Assembly: GCA_040954595.2 (NCBI GenBank)
Contig: CM082596.2
Location: forward strand, 10,168,001-10,232,000
Origin: Balanoglossus misakiensis
Lineage: Eukaryota > Hemichordata
Length of the DNA stretch: 64,000 nt
Reading direction: 5' to 3'
Part shown: positions 30,860 to 46,559 of the stretch, one piece after another
Layout of the letters: every line of letters starts with the position of its first letter
Position numbering within the stretch: position 1 is the first letter of the stretch
Made by a program: the position numbers and the translations under genes
The notes under the pieces: generated by a model
Seen by the model: only the letters and a program-made list of their open reading frames with translations
What the model was told of the DNA's origin: nothing
The model's database searches: none

Positions 30860-33800
30860 TGTCATTTTTTGATGATTTTCACCCATGATTTTTCTCAAAA
30901 ATCGACGAAATTTTGAGATTTTGGAAAGTCGAAAATTTTTCATTTTTTGATGATTTTCACCCATGATTTTTTTTCAAAAATTGACGAAATTTTGAGATTT
31001 TGCAAAGTCGAAAATTTGTCATTTATTAATGATTTTCACCCATGATTTTTTTTTCAAAAATAGACAAAATTTTGAGATTTTGCAAAGTCGAAAATTTGTA
31101 ATTTTTTGATGATTTTCACCCATGTTTTTTTCAAAATTGAACGAACCCATGATTTTTTTCAAAAATCGACGAAATTTTTAGATTTTGCAAAGTCGAAAAT
31201 TTGTCATTTTTTGATGATTTTCACCCAAGACTTTTTTTCAAAAATTTACGAAATTTTGAGATTTTGCAAAGTCGAAAATTTGTCATTTTTTGATGATTTT
31301 CACCCATGTTTTTTTTTTTCAAAAATCGACGAAATTTTGAGATTTTGCAAATTCGAAAATTTGTAATTTTTTGATGATTTTCACCCATGTTTTTTTTCAA
31401 AAATCAACGAACCCATGATTTTTTTTCAAAAGAGGACAAAATTTTGAGATTTTGCAAAGACAAAATTTTTTCATTTTTTGATGATTTTCACCCGTGATTT
31501 TTTTCAAAAATAGACAAAATTTTGAGATTTTGCAAAGTCGAAAATTTGTAATTTTTTGATGATTTTCACCCATGTTTTTTTTCAAAAATCAACGAACCCA
31601 TGATTTTTTTTCAAAAGAGGACAAAATTTTGAGATTTTGCAAATTCGAAAATTTGTCATTTTTTGATGATTTTCACCCATGATTTTTTTCAAAAATCGAC
31701 GAAATTTTGAGATTTTGCAAAGTCGAAAATTTGTCATTTTTTGATGATTTTCACCCATGATTTTTTTTTCAAAAATCGACGAAATTTTGAGATTTTGCAA
31801 AGTCGAAAATTTGTCATTTATTAATGATTTTCACCCATGATTTTTTTTTCAAAAATCGACAAAATTTTGAGATTTTGCAAAGTCGAAAATTTGTAATTTT
31901 TTGATGATTTTCACCCATGTTTTTTTTCAAAATTGAACGAACCCATGATTTTTTTCAAAAATCGACGAAATTTTGAGATTTTGCAAAGTCGAAAATTTGT
32001 CATTTTTTGATGATTTTCACCCATGATTTTTTTCAAAAATCGACAAAATTTTTAGATTTTGCAAAGTCGAAAATTTGTCATTTTTTGATTATTTTCACCC
32101 ATGATTTTTTTCAAAAATCGACAAAATTTTTAGATTTTGCAAAGTCGAAAATTTGTCATTTTTTGATGATTTTCACCATGATTTTTTTTTTAAAAATCGA
32201 CGAAATTTTGAGATTTTGCAAAGACGAAAATTTGTCATTTTTTGATGATTTTCACCCATGTTTTTTTTCAAAAATCAACGAACCCATGATTTTTTTTCAA
32301 AAAAGGACAAAATTTTGAGATATTGCAAAGTCGAAAATTTGTCATTTATTAATGATTTTCACCCATGATTTTTTTTCAAAAATCGACAAAATTTTGAGAT
32401 TTTGCAAAGTTGGAAATTTGTAATTTTTTGATGATTTTCACCCATGTTTTTTTTCAAAATTGAACGAACCCATGATTTTTTTCAAAAATCGACGAAATTT
32501 TGAGATTTTGCAAAGTCGAAAATTTGTCATTTTTTGATGATTTTCACCCATGATTTTTCTCAAAAATCGACGAAATTTTGAGATTTTGGAAAGTCGAAAA
32601 TTTTTCATTTTTTGATGATTTTCACCCATGATTTTTTTTCAAAAATTGACGAAATTTTGAGATTTTGCAAAGTCGAAAATTTGTCATTTATTAATGATTT
32701 TCACCCATGATTTTTTTTTCAAAAATAGACAAAATTTTGAGATTTTGCAAAGTCGAAAATTTGTAATTTTTTGATGATTTTCACCCATGTTTTTTTCAAA
32801 ATTGAACGAACCCATGATTTTTTTCAAAAATCGACGAAATTTTTAGATTTTGCAAAGTCGAAAATTTGTCATTTTTTGATGATTTTCACCCAAGACTTTT
32901 TTTCAAAAATTTACGAAATTTTGAGATTTTGCAAAGTCGAAAATTTGTCATTTTTTGATGATTTTCACCCATGTTTTTTTTTTTCAAAAATCGACGAAAT
33001 TTTGAGATTTTGCAAATTCGAAAATTTGTAATTTTTTGATGATTTTCACCCATGTTTTTTTTCAAAAATCAACGAACCCATGATTTTTTTTCAAAAGAGG
33101 ACAAAATTTTGAGATTTTGCAAAGACAAAATTTTTTCATTTTTTGATGATTTTCACCCGTGATTTTTTTCAAAAATAGACAAAATTTTGAGATTTTGCAA
33201 AGTCGAAAATTTGTAATTTTTTGATGATTTTCACCCATGTTTTTTTTCAAAAATCAACGAACCCATGATTTTTTTTCAAAAGAGGACAACATTTTGAGAT
33301 TTTGCAAATTCGAAAATTTGTCATTTTTTGATGATTTTCACCCATGATTTTTTTCAAAAATCGACGAAATTTTGAGATTTTGCAAAGTCGAAAATTTGTC
33401 ATTTTTTGATGATTTTCACCCATGATTTTTTTTTCAAAAATCGACGAAATTTTGAGATTTTGCAAAGTCGAAAATTTGTCATTTATTAATGATTTTCACC
33501 CATGATTTTTTTTTCAAAAATCGACAAAATTTTGAGATTTTGCAAAGTCGAAAATTTGTAATTTTTTGATGATTTTCACCCATGTTTTTTTTCAAAATTG
33601 AACGAACCCATGATTTTTTTCAAAAATCGACGAAATTTTGAGATTTTGCAAAGTCGAAAATTTGTCATTTTTTGATGATTTTCACCCATGATTTTTTTCA
33701 AAAATCGACAAAATTTTTAGATTTTGCAAAGTCGAAAATTTGTCATTTTTTGATTATTTTCACCCATGATTTTTTTCAAAAATCGACAAAATTTTTAGAT

Positions 33801-34200
33801 TTTGCAAAGTCGAAAATTTGTCATTTTTTGATGATTTTCACCATGATTTTTTTTTTAAAAATCGACGAAATTTTGAGATTTTGCAAAGACGAAAATTTGT
33901 CATTTTTTGATGATTTTCACCCATGTTTTTTTTCAAAAATCAACGAACCCATGATTTTTTTTCAAAAAAGGACAAAATTTTGAGATATTGCAAAGTCGAA
34001 AATTTGTCATTTATTAATGATTTTCACCCATGATTTTTTTTCAAAAATCGACAAAATTTTGAGATTTTGCAAAGTTGGAAATTTGTAATTTTTTGATGAT
34101 TTTCACCCATGTTTTTTTTCAAAATTGAACGAACCCATGATTTTTTTCAAAAATCGACGAAATTTTGAGATTTTGCAAAGTCGAAAATTTGTCATTTTTT
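30860..34200 (-). repeat. 1665-bp block, two tandem copies
   Basis: The pattern from about 30860 recurs from about 32525 at an offset of 1665, with markers TTTTGGAAAGTCGAAAATTTTTC, CACCCAAGACTTTTT, AAAGACAAAATTTTTTC and GAGATATTGCAAAG. A related but less exact copy of the start of the block is near 29395. Confidence 0.8.
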
Positions 34201-34769
34201 GATGATTTTCACCCATGATTTTTTTCAAAAATCGACAAAATTTTTAGATTTTGCAAAGTCGAAAATTTGTCATTTTTTGATTATTTTCACCCATGATTTT
34301 TTTCAAAAATCGACAAAATTTTTAGATTTTGCAAAGTCGAAAATTTGTCATTTTTTGATTATTTTCACCATGATTTTTTTTTTAAAAATCGACGAAATTT
34401 TGAGATTTTGCAAAGACGAAAATTTGTCATTTATTAATGATTTTCACCCATGATTTTTTTTTTCAAAAATAGACAAAATTTTGAGATTTTGCAAAGTCGA
34501 AAATTTGTCATTTTTTGATGATTTTCACCATGATTTTTTTTTTAAAAATCGACGAAATTTTGAGATTTTGCAAAGTCGAAAATTTGTCATTTATTAATGA
34601 TTTTCACCCATGATTTTTTTTTCAAAAATAGACAAAATTTTGAGATTTTGCAAAGTCGAAAATTTGTAATTTTTTGATGATTTTCACCCATGTTTTTTTC
34701 AAAATTGAACGAACCCATGATTTTTTTCAAAAATCGACGAAATTTTTAGATTTTGCAAAGTCGAAAATT

Positions 34770-37700
34770 TGTCATTTTTTGATGATTTTCACCCAAGACT
34801 TTTTTTCAAAAATTTACGAAATTTTGAGATTTTGCAAAGTCGAAAATTTGTCATTTTTTGATGATTTTCACCCATGTTTTTTTTTTCAAAAATCGACGAA
34901 ATTTTGAGATTTTGCAAATTCGAAAATTTGTAATTTTTTGATGATTTTCACCCATGTTTTTTTTCAAAAATCAACGAACCCATGATTTTTTTTCAAAAGA
35001 GGACAACATTTTGAGATTTTGCAAAGTCGAAAATTTGTCATTTTTTGATGATTTTCACCCATGATTTTTTTCAAAAATCGACGAAATTTTGAGATTTTGC
35101 AAAGTCGAAAATTTGTCATTTTTTGATGATTTTCACCCATGATTTTTTTTCAAAAATCGACGAAATTTTGAGATTTTGCAAAGTCGAAAATTTGTCATTT
35201 ATTAATGATTTTCACCCATGATTTTTTTTCAAAAATCGACAAAATTTTGAGATTTTGCAAAGTCGAAAATTTGTAATTTTTTGATGATTTTCACCCATGT
35301 TTTTTTCAAAATTGAACGAACCCATGATTTTTTTCAAAAATCGACGAAATTTTGAGATTTTGCAAAGTCGAAAATTTGTCATTTTTTGATTATTTTCACA
35401 CATGATTTTTTTCAAAAATCGACAAAATTTTGAGATTTTGCAAAGTCGAAAATTTGTCATTTTTTGATGATTTTCACCCATGATTTTTTTTCAAAAATCG
35501 ACGAAATTTTGAGATTTTGCAAAGTCGAAAATTTGTCATTTATTAATGATTTTCACCCATGATTTTTTTTCAAAAATCGACAAAATTTTGAGATTTTGCA
35601 AAGTCGAAAATTTGTAATTTTTTGATGATTTTCACCCATGTTTTTTTCAAAATTGAACGAACCCATGATTTTTTTCAAAAATCGACGAAATTTTGAGATT
35701 TTGCAAAGTCGAAAATTTGTCATTTTTTGATGATTTTCACACATGATTTTTTTCAAAAATCGACAAAATTTTTAGATTTTGCAAAGTCGAAAATTTGTCA
35801 TTTTTTGATTATTTTCACCCTTGATTTTTTTTTAAAAATCGACGAAATTTTGAGATTTTGCAAAGTCGAAAATTTGTCATTTATTAATGATTTTCACCCA
35901 TGATTTTTTTTCAAAAATCGACAAAATTTTGAGATTTTGCAAAGTCGAAAATTTGTAATTTTTTGATGATTTTCACCCATGTTTTTTTTCAAAATTGAAC
36001 GAACCCATGATTTTTTTCAAAAATCGACGAAATTTTGAGTATTTGCAAAGTCGAAAATTTGTCATTTTTTGATGATTTTCACCCATGATTTTTTTTCAAA
36101 AATCGACAAAATTTTTAGATTTTGCAAAGTCGAAAATTTGTCATTTTTTGATTATTTTCACCCATGATTTTTTTCAAAAATCGACAAAATTTTTAGATTT
36201 TGCAAAGTCGAAAATTTGTCATTTTTTGATGATTTTCACCATGATTTTTTTTGAAAAATCGACGAAATTTTGAGATTTTGCAAAGACGAAAATTTGTCAT
36301 TTTTTGATGATTTTCACCCATGATTTTTTTTCAAAAATGTACGAAATTTTGAGATTTTGCAAAGTCGAAAATTTGTCATTTTTTGATGATTTTCACCCAT
36401 GATTTTTTTCAAAAATCGACAAAATTTTGAGATTTTGCAAAGACGAAAATTTGTCATTTTTTGATGATTTTCACCCATGATTTTTTTCAAAAGTCGACGA
36501 AATTTTGAGATTTTGCAAAGACAAAATTTTTTCATTTTTTGATGATTTTCACCCGTGATTTTTTTCAAAAATAGACAAAATTTTGAGATTTTGCAAAGTC
36601 GAAAATTTGTAATTTTTTGATGATTTTCACCCATGTTTTTTTTCAAAAATCAACGAACCCATGATTTTTTTTCAAAAGAGGACAAAATTTTGAGATTTTG
36701 CAAAGTCGAAAATTTGTCATTTTTTGATGATTTTCACCCATGATTTTTTTTTCAAAAATCGACGAAATTTTGAGATTTTGCAAAGTCGAAAATTTGTCAT
36801 TTATTAATGATTTTCACCCATGATTTTATTTCAAAAATCGACAAAATTTTGAGATTTTGCAAAGTCGAAAATTTGTAATTTTTTGATGATTTTCACCCAT
36901 GTTTTTTTTCAAAATTGAACGAACCCATGATTTTTTTCAAAAATCGACGAAATTTTGAGATTTTGCAAAGTCGAAAATTTGTCATTTTTTCATGATTTTC
37001 ACCCAAGACTTTTTTTCAAAAATTTACGAAATTTTGAGATTTTGCAAAGTCGAAAATTTGTCATTTTTTGATGATTTTCACCCATGTTTTTTTTTTCAAA
37101 AATCGACGAAATTTTGAGATTTTGCAAATTCGAAAATTTGTAATTTTTTGATGATTTTCACCCATGTTTTTTTTCAAAAATCAACGAACCCATGATTTTT
37201 TTTCAAAAGAGGACAACATTTTGAGATTTTGCAAAGTCGAAAATTTGTCATTTTTTGATGATTTTCACCCATGATTTTTTTCAAAAATCGACGAAATTTT
37301 GAGATTTTGCAAAGTCGAAAATTTGTCATTTTTTGATGATTTTCACCCATGATTTTTTTTCAAAAATCGACGAAATTTTGAGATTTTGCAAAGTCGAAAA
37401 TTTGTCATTTATTAATGATTTTCACCCATGATTTTTTTTCAAAAATCGACAAAATTTTGAGATTTTGCAAAGTCGAAAATTTGTAATTTTTTGATGATTT
37501 TCACACATGTTTTTTTCAAAATTGAACGAACCCATGATTTTTTTCAAAAATCGACGAAATTTTGAGATTTTGCAAAGTCGAAAATTTGTCATTTTTTGAT
37601 TATTTTCACACATGATTTTTTTCAAAAATCGACAAAATTTTGAGATTTTGCAAAGTCGAAAATTTGTCATTTTTTGATGATTTTCACCCATGATTTTTTT

Positions 37701-39185
37701 TCAAAAATCGACGAAATTTTGAGATTTTGCAAAGTCGAAAATTTGTCATTTATTAATGATTTTCACCCATGATTTTTTTTCAAAAATCGACAAAATTTTG
37801 AGATTTTGCAAAGTCGAAAATTTGTAATTTTTTGATGATTTTCACCCATGTTTTTTTCAAAATTGAACGAACCCATGATTTTTTTCAAAAATCGACGAAA
37901 TTTTGAGATTTTGCAAAGTCGAAAATTTGTCATTTTTTGATGATTTTCACACATGATTTTTTTCAAAAATCGACAAAATTTTTAGATTTTGCAAAGTCGA
38001 AAATTTGTCATTTTTTGATTATTTTCACCCATGATTTTTTTTTAAAAATCGACGAAATTTTGAGATTTTGCAAAGTCGAAAATTTGTCATTTATTAATGA
38101 TTTTCACCCATGATTTTTTTTCAAAAATCGACAAAATTTTGAGATTTTGCAAAGTCGAAAATTTGTAATTTTTTGATGATTTTCACCCATGTTTTTTTTC
38201 AAAATTGAACGAACCCATGATTTTTTTCAAAAATCGACGAAATTTTGAGTATTTGCAAAGTCGAAAATTTGTCATTTTTTGATGATTTTCACCCATGATT
38301 TTTTTCAAAAATCGACAAAATTTTTAGATTTTGCAAAGTCGAAAATTTGTCATTTTTTGATTATTTTCACCCATGATTTTTTTCAAAAATCGACAAAATT
38401 TTTAGATTTTGCAAAGTCGAAAATTTGTCATTTTTTGATGATTTTCACCATGATTTTTTTTGAAAAATCGACGAAATTTTGAGATTTTGCAAAGACGAAA
38501 ATTTGTCATTTTTTGATGATTTTCACCCATGATTTTTTTTCAAAAATGTACGAAATTTTGAGATTTTGCAAAGTCGAAAATTTGTCATTTTTTGATGATT
38601 TTCACCCATGATTTTTTTCAAAAATCGACAAAATTTTGAGATTTTGCAAAGACGAAAATTTGTCATTTTTTGATGATTTTCACCCATGATTTTTTTCAAA
38701 AGTCGACGAAATTTTGAGATTTTGCAAAGACAAAATTTTTTCATTTTTTGATGATTTTCACCCGTGATTTTTTTCAAAAATAGACAAAATTTTGAGATTT
38801 TGCAAAGTCGAAAATTTGTAATTTTTTGATGATTTTCACCCATGTTTTTTTTCAAAAATCAACGAACCCATGATTTTTTTTCAAAAGAGGACAAAATTTT
38901 GAGATTTTGCAAAGTCGAAAATTTGTCATTTTTTGATGATTTTCACCCATGATTTTTTTTTCAAAAATCGACGAAATTTTGAGATTTTGCAAAGTCGAAA
39001 ATTTGTCATTTATTAATGATTTTCACCCATGATTTTATTTCAAAAATCGACAAAATTTTGAGATTTTGCAAAGTCGAAAATTTGTAAGTTTTTGATGATT
39101 TTCACCGATGTTTTTTTTCAAAATTGAACGAACCCATGATTTTTTTCAAAAATCGACGAAATTTTGAGATTTTGCAAAGTCGAAA
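34770..39185 (-). repeat. 2210-bp block, two tandem copies
   Basis: Copies at about 34770-36975 and 36980-39185. Shared markers: CACACATGATTTTT, GAGTATTTGCAAAG (36037 and 38247), AAAATGTACGAAA, CATGATTTTATTTC. Small differences, such as CACCCATG against CACACATG near 37502, show the copies have begun to diverge. Confidence 0.8.
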
Positions 39186-42100
39186 ATTTGTCATTTTTTG
39201 ATGATTTTCACCCATGATTTTTTTCAAAAATCGACAAAATTTTTAGATTTTGCAAAGTCGAAAATTTGTCATTTTTTGATTATTTTCACCCATGATTTTT
39301 TTCAAAAATCGACAAAATTTTTAGATTTTGCAAAGTCGAAAATTTGTCATTTTTTGATGATTTTCACCATGATTTTTTTTTTAAAAATCGACGAAATTTT
39401 GAGATTTTGCAAAGACGAAAATTTGTCATTTTTTGATGATTTTCACCCATGTTTTTTTTCAAAAATCAACGAACCCATGATTTTTTTTCAAAAAAGGACA
39501 AAATTTTGAGATATTGCAAAGTCGAAAATTTGTCATTTATTAATGATTTTCACCCATGATTTTTTTTCAAAAATCGACAAAATTTTTAGATTTTGCAAAG
39601 TCGAAAATTTGTCATTTTTTGATGATTTTCAAAATGATTTTTTTTTAAAAAATCGACGAAATTTTGAGATTTTGCAAAGTAGAAAATTTGTCATTTTTTG
39701 ATGATTTTCACCCATGATTTTTTTAAAAAATCGACGAAATTTTGAGATTTTGCAAAGTCGAAAATTTGTCATTTTTTGATGATTTTCACCCATGATTTTT
39801 TTTTCAAAAACCGACAAAATTTTGAGATTTTGCAAAGTCGAAAATTTGTCATTTTTTGATTATTTTCACCCATGATTTTTTTCAAAAATCGACAAAATTT
39901 TTAGATTTTGCAAAGTCGAAAATTTGTCATTTTTTGATGATTTTCACCATGATTTTTTTTTAAAAAATCGACGAAATTTTGAGATTTTGCAAAGTCGAAA
40001 ATTTGTCATTTTTTGATGATTTTCACCCATGATTTTTTTCAAAAATCGACGAAATTTGAGATTTTGCAAAGTCGAAAATTTGTCATTTTTTGATGATTTT
40101 CACCCATGATTTTTTTCAAAAATCGACAAAATTTTGAGATTTTGCAAAGTCGAAAATTTGTCATTTTTTGATGATTTTCACCCATGATTTTTCTCAAAAA
40201 TCGACGAAATTTTGAGATTTTGCAAAGTCGAAAATTTGTCATTTTTTGATGATTTTCACCCATGATTTTTTTTCAAAAATCGACGAAATTTTGAGATTTT
40301 GCAAAGTCGAAAATTTGTAATTTTTTGATGATTTTCACCCATGTTTTTTTTCAAAATTGAACGAACCCATGATTTTTTTCAAAAATCGACGAAATTTTGA
40401 GATTTTGCAAAGACGAAAATTTGTAATTTTTTGATGATTATCACCCATGTTTTTTTTCAAAATTGAACGAACCCATGATTTTTTTCAAAAATCGACGAAA
40501 TTTTTAGATTTTGCAAAGTCGAAAATTTGTCATTTTTTGATGATTTTCACCCATGATTTTTCTCAAAAATCGACGAAATTTTGAGATTTTGCAAAGTCGA
40601 AAATTTGTCATTTTTTGATGATTTTTACCCATGATTTTTTTTTTCAAAAATCGACGAAATTTTGAGATTTTGCAAAGACGAAAATTTGTAATTTTTTGAT
40701 GATTTTCACCCATGACTTTTTTTCAAAAGTCGACGAAATTTTGAGATTTTGCAAAGACAAAATTTTTTAATTTTTTGATGATTTTCACCCGTGATTTTTT
40801 TCAAAAATAGACAAAATTTTGAGATTTTGCAAAGTCGAAAATTTGTAATTTTTTGATGATTTTCACTCATGATTTTTCTCAAAAATCGACGAAATTTTGA
40901 GATTTTGCAAAGTCGAAAATTTGTCATTTTTTGATGATTTTTACCCATGATTTTTTTTTTCAAAAATCGACGAAATTTTGAGATTTTGCAAAGACGAAAA
41001 TTTGTAATTTTTTGATGATTTTCACCCATGACTTTTTATCAAAAATTTACGAAATTTTGAGATTTTGCAAAGTCGAAAATTTGTCATTTTTTGATGATTT
41101 TCACCCATGTTTTTTTTTTCAAAAATCGACGAAATTTTGAGATTTTGCAAATTCGAAAATTTGTAATTTTTTGATGATTTTCACCCATGTTTTTTTTCAA
41201 AAATCAACGAACCCATGATTTTTTTTTCAAAAAAGGACAACATTTTGAGATTTTGCAAAGTCGAAAATTTGTCATTTATTAATGATTTTCACCCATGATT
41301 TTTTTTCAAAAATCGACAAAATTTTGAGATTTTGCAAAGTCGAAAATTTGTAATTTTTTGATGATTTTCACCCATGTTTTTTTTCAAAATTGAACGAACC
41401 CATGATTTTTTTCAAAAATCGACGAAATTTTGAGTATTTGCAAAGTCGAAAATTTGTCAATTTTTGATGATTTTCACCCATGATTTTTTTCAAAAATCGA
41501 CAAAATTTTTAGATTTTGCAAAGTCGAAAATTTGTCATTTTTTGATTATTTTCACCCATGATTTTTTTCAAAAATCGACAAAATTTTTAGATTTTGCAAA
41601 GTCGAAAATTTGTCATTTTTTGATGATTTTCACCATGATTTTTTTTGAAAAATCGACGAAATTTTGAGATTTTGCAAAGACGAAAATTTGTCATTTTTTG
41701 ATGATTTTCACCCATGATTTTTTTTCAAAAATGTACGAAATTTTGAGATTTTGCAAAGTCGAAAATTTGTCATTTTTTGATGATTTTCACCCATGATTTT
41801 TTTCAAAAATCGACAAAATTTTGAGATTTTGCAAAGACGAAAATTTGTCATTTTTTGATGATTTTCACCCATGATTTTTTTCAAAAGTCGACGAAATTTT
41901 GAGATTTTGCAAAGACAAAATTTTTTCATTTTTTGATGATTTTCACCCGTGATTTTTTTCAAAAATAGACAAAATTTTGAGATTTTGCAAAGTCGAAAAT
42001 TTGTAATTTTTTGATGATTTTCACCCATGTTTTTTTTCAAAAATCAACGAACCCATGATTTTTTTTCAAAAGAGGACAAAATTTTGAGATTTTGCAAAGT

Positions 42101-44440
42101 CGAAAATTTGTCATTTTTTGATGATTTTCACCCATGATTTTTTTTTCAAAAATCGACGAAATTTTGAGATTTTGCAAAGTCGAAAATTTGTCATTTATTA
42201 ATGATTTTCACCCATGATTTTATTTCAAAAATCGACAAAATTTTGAGATTTTGCAAAGTCGAAAATTTGTAATTTTTTGATGATTTTCACCCATGTTTTT
42301 TTTCAAAATTGAACGAACCCATGATTTTTTTCAAAAATCGACGAAATTTTGAGATTTTGCAAAGTCGAAAATTTGTCATTTTTTGATGATTTTCACCCAT
42401 GATTTTTTTCAAAAATCGACAAAATTTTTAGATTTTGCAAAGTCGAAAATTTGTCATTTTTTGATTATTTTCACCCATGATTTTTTTCAAAAATCGACAA
42501 AATTTTTAGATTTTGCAAAGTCGAAAATTTGTCATTTTTTGATGATTTTCACCATGATTTTTTTTTTAAAAATCGACGAAATTTTGAGATTTTGCAAAGA
42601 CGAAAATTTGTCATTTTTTGATGATTTTCACCCATGTTTTTTTTCAAAAATCAACGAACCCATGATTTTTTTTCAAAAAAGGACAAAATTTTGAGATATT
42701 GCAAAGTCGAAAATTTGTCATTTATTAATGATTTTCACCCATGATTTTTTTTCAAAAATCGACAAAATTTTTAGATTTTGCAAAGTCGAAAATTTGTCAT
42801 TTTTTGATGATTTTCAAAATGATTTTTTTTTAAAAAATCGACGAAATTTTGAGATTTTGCAAAGTAGAAAATTTGTCATTTTTTGATGATTTTCACCCAT
42901 GATTTTTTTAAAAAATCGACGAAATTTTGAGATTTTGCAAAGTCGAAAATTTGTCATTTTTTGATGATTTTCACCCATGATTTTTTTTTCAAAAACCGAC
43001 AAAATTTTGAGATTTTGCAAAGTCGAAAATTTGTCATTTTTTGATTATTTTCACCCATGATTTTTTTCAAAAATCGACAAAATTTTTAGATTTTGCAAAG
43101 TCGAAAATTTGTCATTTTTTGATGATTTTCACCATGATTTTTTTTTAAAAAATCGACGAAATTTTGAGATTTTGCAAAGTCGAAAATTTGTCATTTTTTG
43201 ATGATTTTCACCCATGATTTTTTTCAAAAATCGACGAAATTTGAGATTTTGCAAAGTCGAAAATTTGTCATTTTTTGATGATTTTCACCCATGATTTTTT
43301 TCAAAAATCGACAAAATTTTGAGATTTTGCAAAGTCGAAAATTTGTCATTTTTTGATGATTTTCACCCATGATTTTTCTCAAAAATCGACGAAATTTTGA
43401 GATTTTGCAAAGTCGAAAATTTGTCATTTTTTGATGATTTTCACCCATGATTTTTTTTCAAAAATCGACGAAATTTTGAGATTTTGCAAAGTCGAAAATT
43501 TGTAATTTTTTGATGATTTTCACCCATGTTTTTTTTCAAAATTGAACGAACCCATGATTTTTTTCAAAAATCGACGAAATTTTGAGATTTTGCAAAGACG
43601 AAAATTTGTAATTTTTTGATGATTTTCACCCATGTTTTTTTTTCAAAATTGAACGAACCCATGATTTTTTTCAAAAATCGACGAAATTTTTAGATTTTGC
43701 AAAGTCGAAAATTTGTCATTTTTTGATGATTTTCACCCATGATTTTTCTCAAAAATCGACGAAATTTTGAGATTTTGCAAAGTCGAAAATTTGTCATTTT
43801 TTGATGATTTTTACCCATGATTTTTTTTTTCAAAAATCGACGAAATTTTGAGATTTTGCAAAGACGAAAATTTGTAATTTTTTGATGATTTTCACCCATG
43901 ACTTTTTTTCAAAAGTCGACGAAATTTTGAGATTTTGCAAAGACAACATTTTTTAATTTTTTGATGATTTTCACCCGTGATTTTTTTCAAAAATAGACAA
44001 AATTTTGAGATTTTGCAAAGTCGAAAATTTGTAATTTTTTGATGATTTTCACCCATGATTTTTCTCAAAAATCGACGAAATTTTGAGATTTTGCAAAGTC
44101 GAAAATTTGTCATTTTTTGATGATTTTTACCCATGATTTTTTTTTTCAAAAATCGACGAAATTTTGAGATTTTGCAAAGACGAAAATTTGTAATTTTTTG
44201 ATGATTTTCACCCATGACTTTTTTTCAAAAATTTACGAAATTTTGAGATTTTGCAAAGTCGAAAATTTGTCATTTTTTGATGATTTTCACCCATGTTTTT
44301 TTTTTCAAAAATCGACGAAATTTTGAGATTTTGCAAATTCGAAAATTTGTAATTTTTTGATGATTTTCACCCATGTTTTTTTTCAAAAATCAACGAACCC
44401 ATGATTTTTTTTTCAAAAAAGGACAACATTTTGAGATTTT
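38070..44440 (-). repeat. 3185-bp block, two tandem copies
   Basis: Copies at about 38070-41254 and 41255-44440, offset 3185-3186. They share GAGTATTTGCAAAG, CATGATTTTATTTC, CAAAATGATTTTTT, AAAATCGACG after a long T-run, and AAAGACAAAATTTTTTAA (AAAGACAACATTTTTTAA in copy two). The block overlaps the second 2210-bp copy, so the 3185-bp duplication came later. Confidence 0.8.
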
Positions 44441-45129
44441 GCAAAGTCGAAAATTTGTCATTTTTTGATGATTTTCACCCATGATTTTTCTCAAAAATCG
44501 ACGAAATTTTGAGATTTTGGAAAGTCGAAAATTTGTCATTTTTTGATGATTTTCACCCATGATTTTTTTTCAAAAATTGACGAAATTTTGAGATTTTGCA
44601 AAGTCGAAAATTTGTCATTTATTAATGATTTTCACCCATGATTATTTTTCAAAAATCGACAAAATTTTGAGATTTTGCGAAGTCGAAAATTTGTAATTTT
44701 TTGATGATTTTCACCCATGTTTTTTTTCAAAATTGAACGAACCCATGATTTTTTTCAAAAATCGACAAAATTTTTAGATTTTGCAAAGTCGAAAATTTGT
44801 CATTTTTTGATGATTTTCACCCATGATTTTTTTTCAAAAATGTACGAAATTTTGAGATTTTGCAAAGTCGAAAATTTGTCATTTTTTGATGATTTTCACC
44901 CATGATTTTTTTCAAAAATCGACAAAATTTTGAGATTTTGCAAAGACGAAAATTTGTCATTTTTTGATGATTTTCACCCATGATTTTTTTCAAAAGTCGA
45001 CGAAATTTTGAGATTTTGCAAAGACAAAAATTTTTCATTTTTTGATGATTTTCACCCGTGATTTTTTTCAAAAATCGACAAAATTTTGAGATTTTGCAAA
45101 GTCAAAAATTTGACATTTTTTGATGATTT

Positions 45130-46430
45130 TCACCCATTTTTTTTTTCAAAAATCAACGACCCATGATTTTTTCTCAAAAATCGACGAAATTTAGAGATTT
45201 TGCAAAGTCGAAAATTTGTCATTTCTTAATGATTTTCACCCATGTTTTTTTTCAAAAATCGACAAAATTTTGAGATTTTGCAAAGTCGAAAATTTGTAAT
45301 TTTTTGATGATTTTCACCAATGTTTTTTTTTAAAAATCAACGAACCCATGATTTTTTTCAAAAATTGACAACATTTTGAGATTTTGCAAAGTCGAAAATT
45401 TGTCATTTTTTGATGATTTTCACCCATGATTTTTTTCAAAAATCGACGAAATTTTGAGATTTTGCAAAGTCGAAAATTTGTCATTTTTTGATGATTTTCA
45501 CCCATGATTTTTTTTTCAAAAACCGACAAAATTTTGAGATTTTGCAAAGTCGAAAATTTGTCATTTTTTGATTATTTTCACCCATGATTTTTTTCAAAAA
45601 TCGACAAAATTTTTAGATTTTGCAAAGTCGAAAATTTGTCATTTTTTGATGATTTTCACCATGATTTTTTTTTAAAAAATCGACGAAATTTTGAGATTTT
45701 GCAAAGTCGAAAATTTGTCATTTTTTGATGATTTTCACCCATGATTTTTTTCAAAAATCGACGAAATTTGAGATTTTGCAAAGTCGAAAATTTGTCATTT
45801 TTTGATGATTTTCACCCATGATTTTTTTCAAAAATCGACGAAATTTTGAGATTTTGCAAATTCGAAAATTTGTAATTTTTTGATGATTTTCACCCATGTT
45901 TTTTTTCAAAAATCAACGAACCCATGATTTTTTTTTCAAAAATCGACCAAATTTTGGGATTTTGCAAAGACGAAAATTTGTCATTTTTTGATGATTTTCA
46001 CCCATTTTTTTTTTCAAAAATCAACGACCCATGATTTTTTTTCAAAAATCGACGAAATTTAGAGATTTTGCAAAGTCGAAAATTTGTCATTTCTTAATGA
46101 TTTTCACCCATGTTTTTTTTTAAAAATCGACAAAATTTTGAGATTTTGCAAAGTCGAAAATTTGTAATTTTTTGATGATTTTCACCAATGTTTTTTTTTA
46201 AAAATCAACGAACCCATGATTTTTTTCAAAAATTGACAACATTTTGAGATTTTGCAAAGTCGAAAATTTGTCATTTTTTGATGATTTTCACCCATGATTT
46301 TTTTCAAAAATCGACGAAATTTTGAGATTTTGCAAAGTCGAAAATTTGTCATTTTTTGATGATTTTCACCCATGATTTTTTTTTCAAAAACCGACAAAAT
46401 TTTGAGATTTTGCAAAGTCGAAAATTTGTC
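45130..46430 (-). repeat. 868-bp block, partial tandem duplication
   Basis: The stretch with CACCCATTTTTTTTTTC, CAACGACCCATG, CATTTCTTAATG, CACCAATGTTTTTTTT and AAAATTGACAACATT near 45130-45560 recurs 868 bp later. Confidence 0.75.
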
Positions 46431-46559
46431 ATTTTTTGATGATTTTCACCCATGATTTTTTTCAAAAATCTACGAAATTTTGAGATTTTGCAAAGTCGAA
46501 AATTTGTCATTTTTTGATGATTTTCACCCATGATTTTTTTTCAAAAATCGACGAAATTT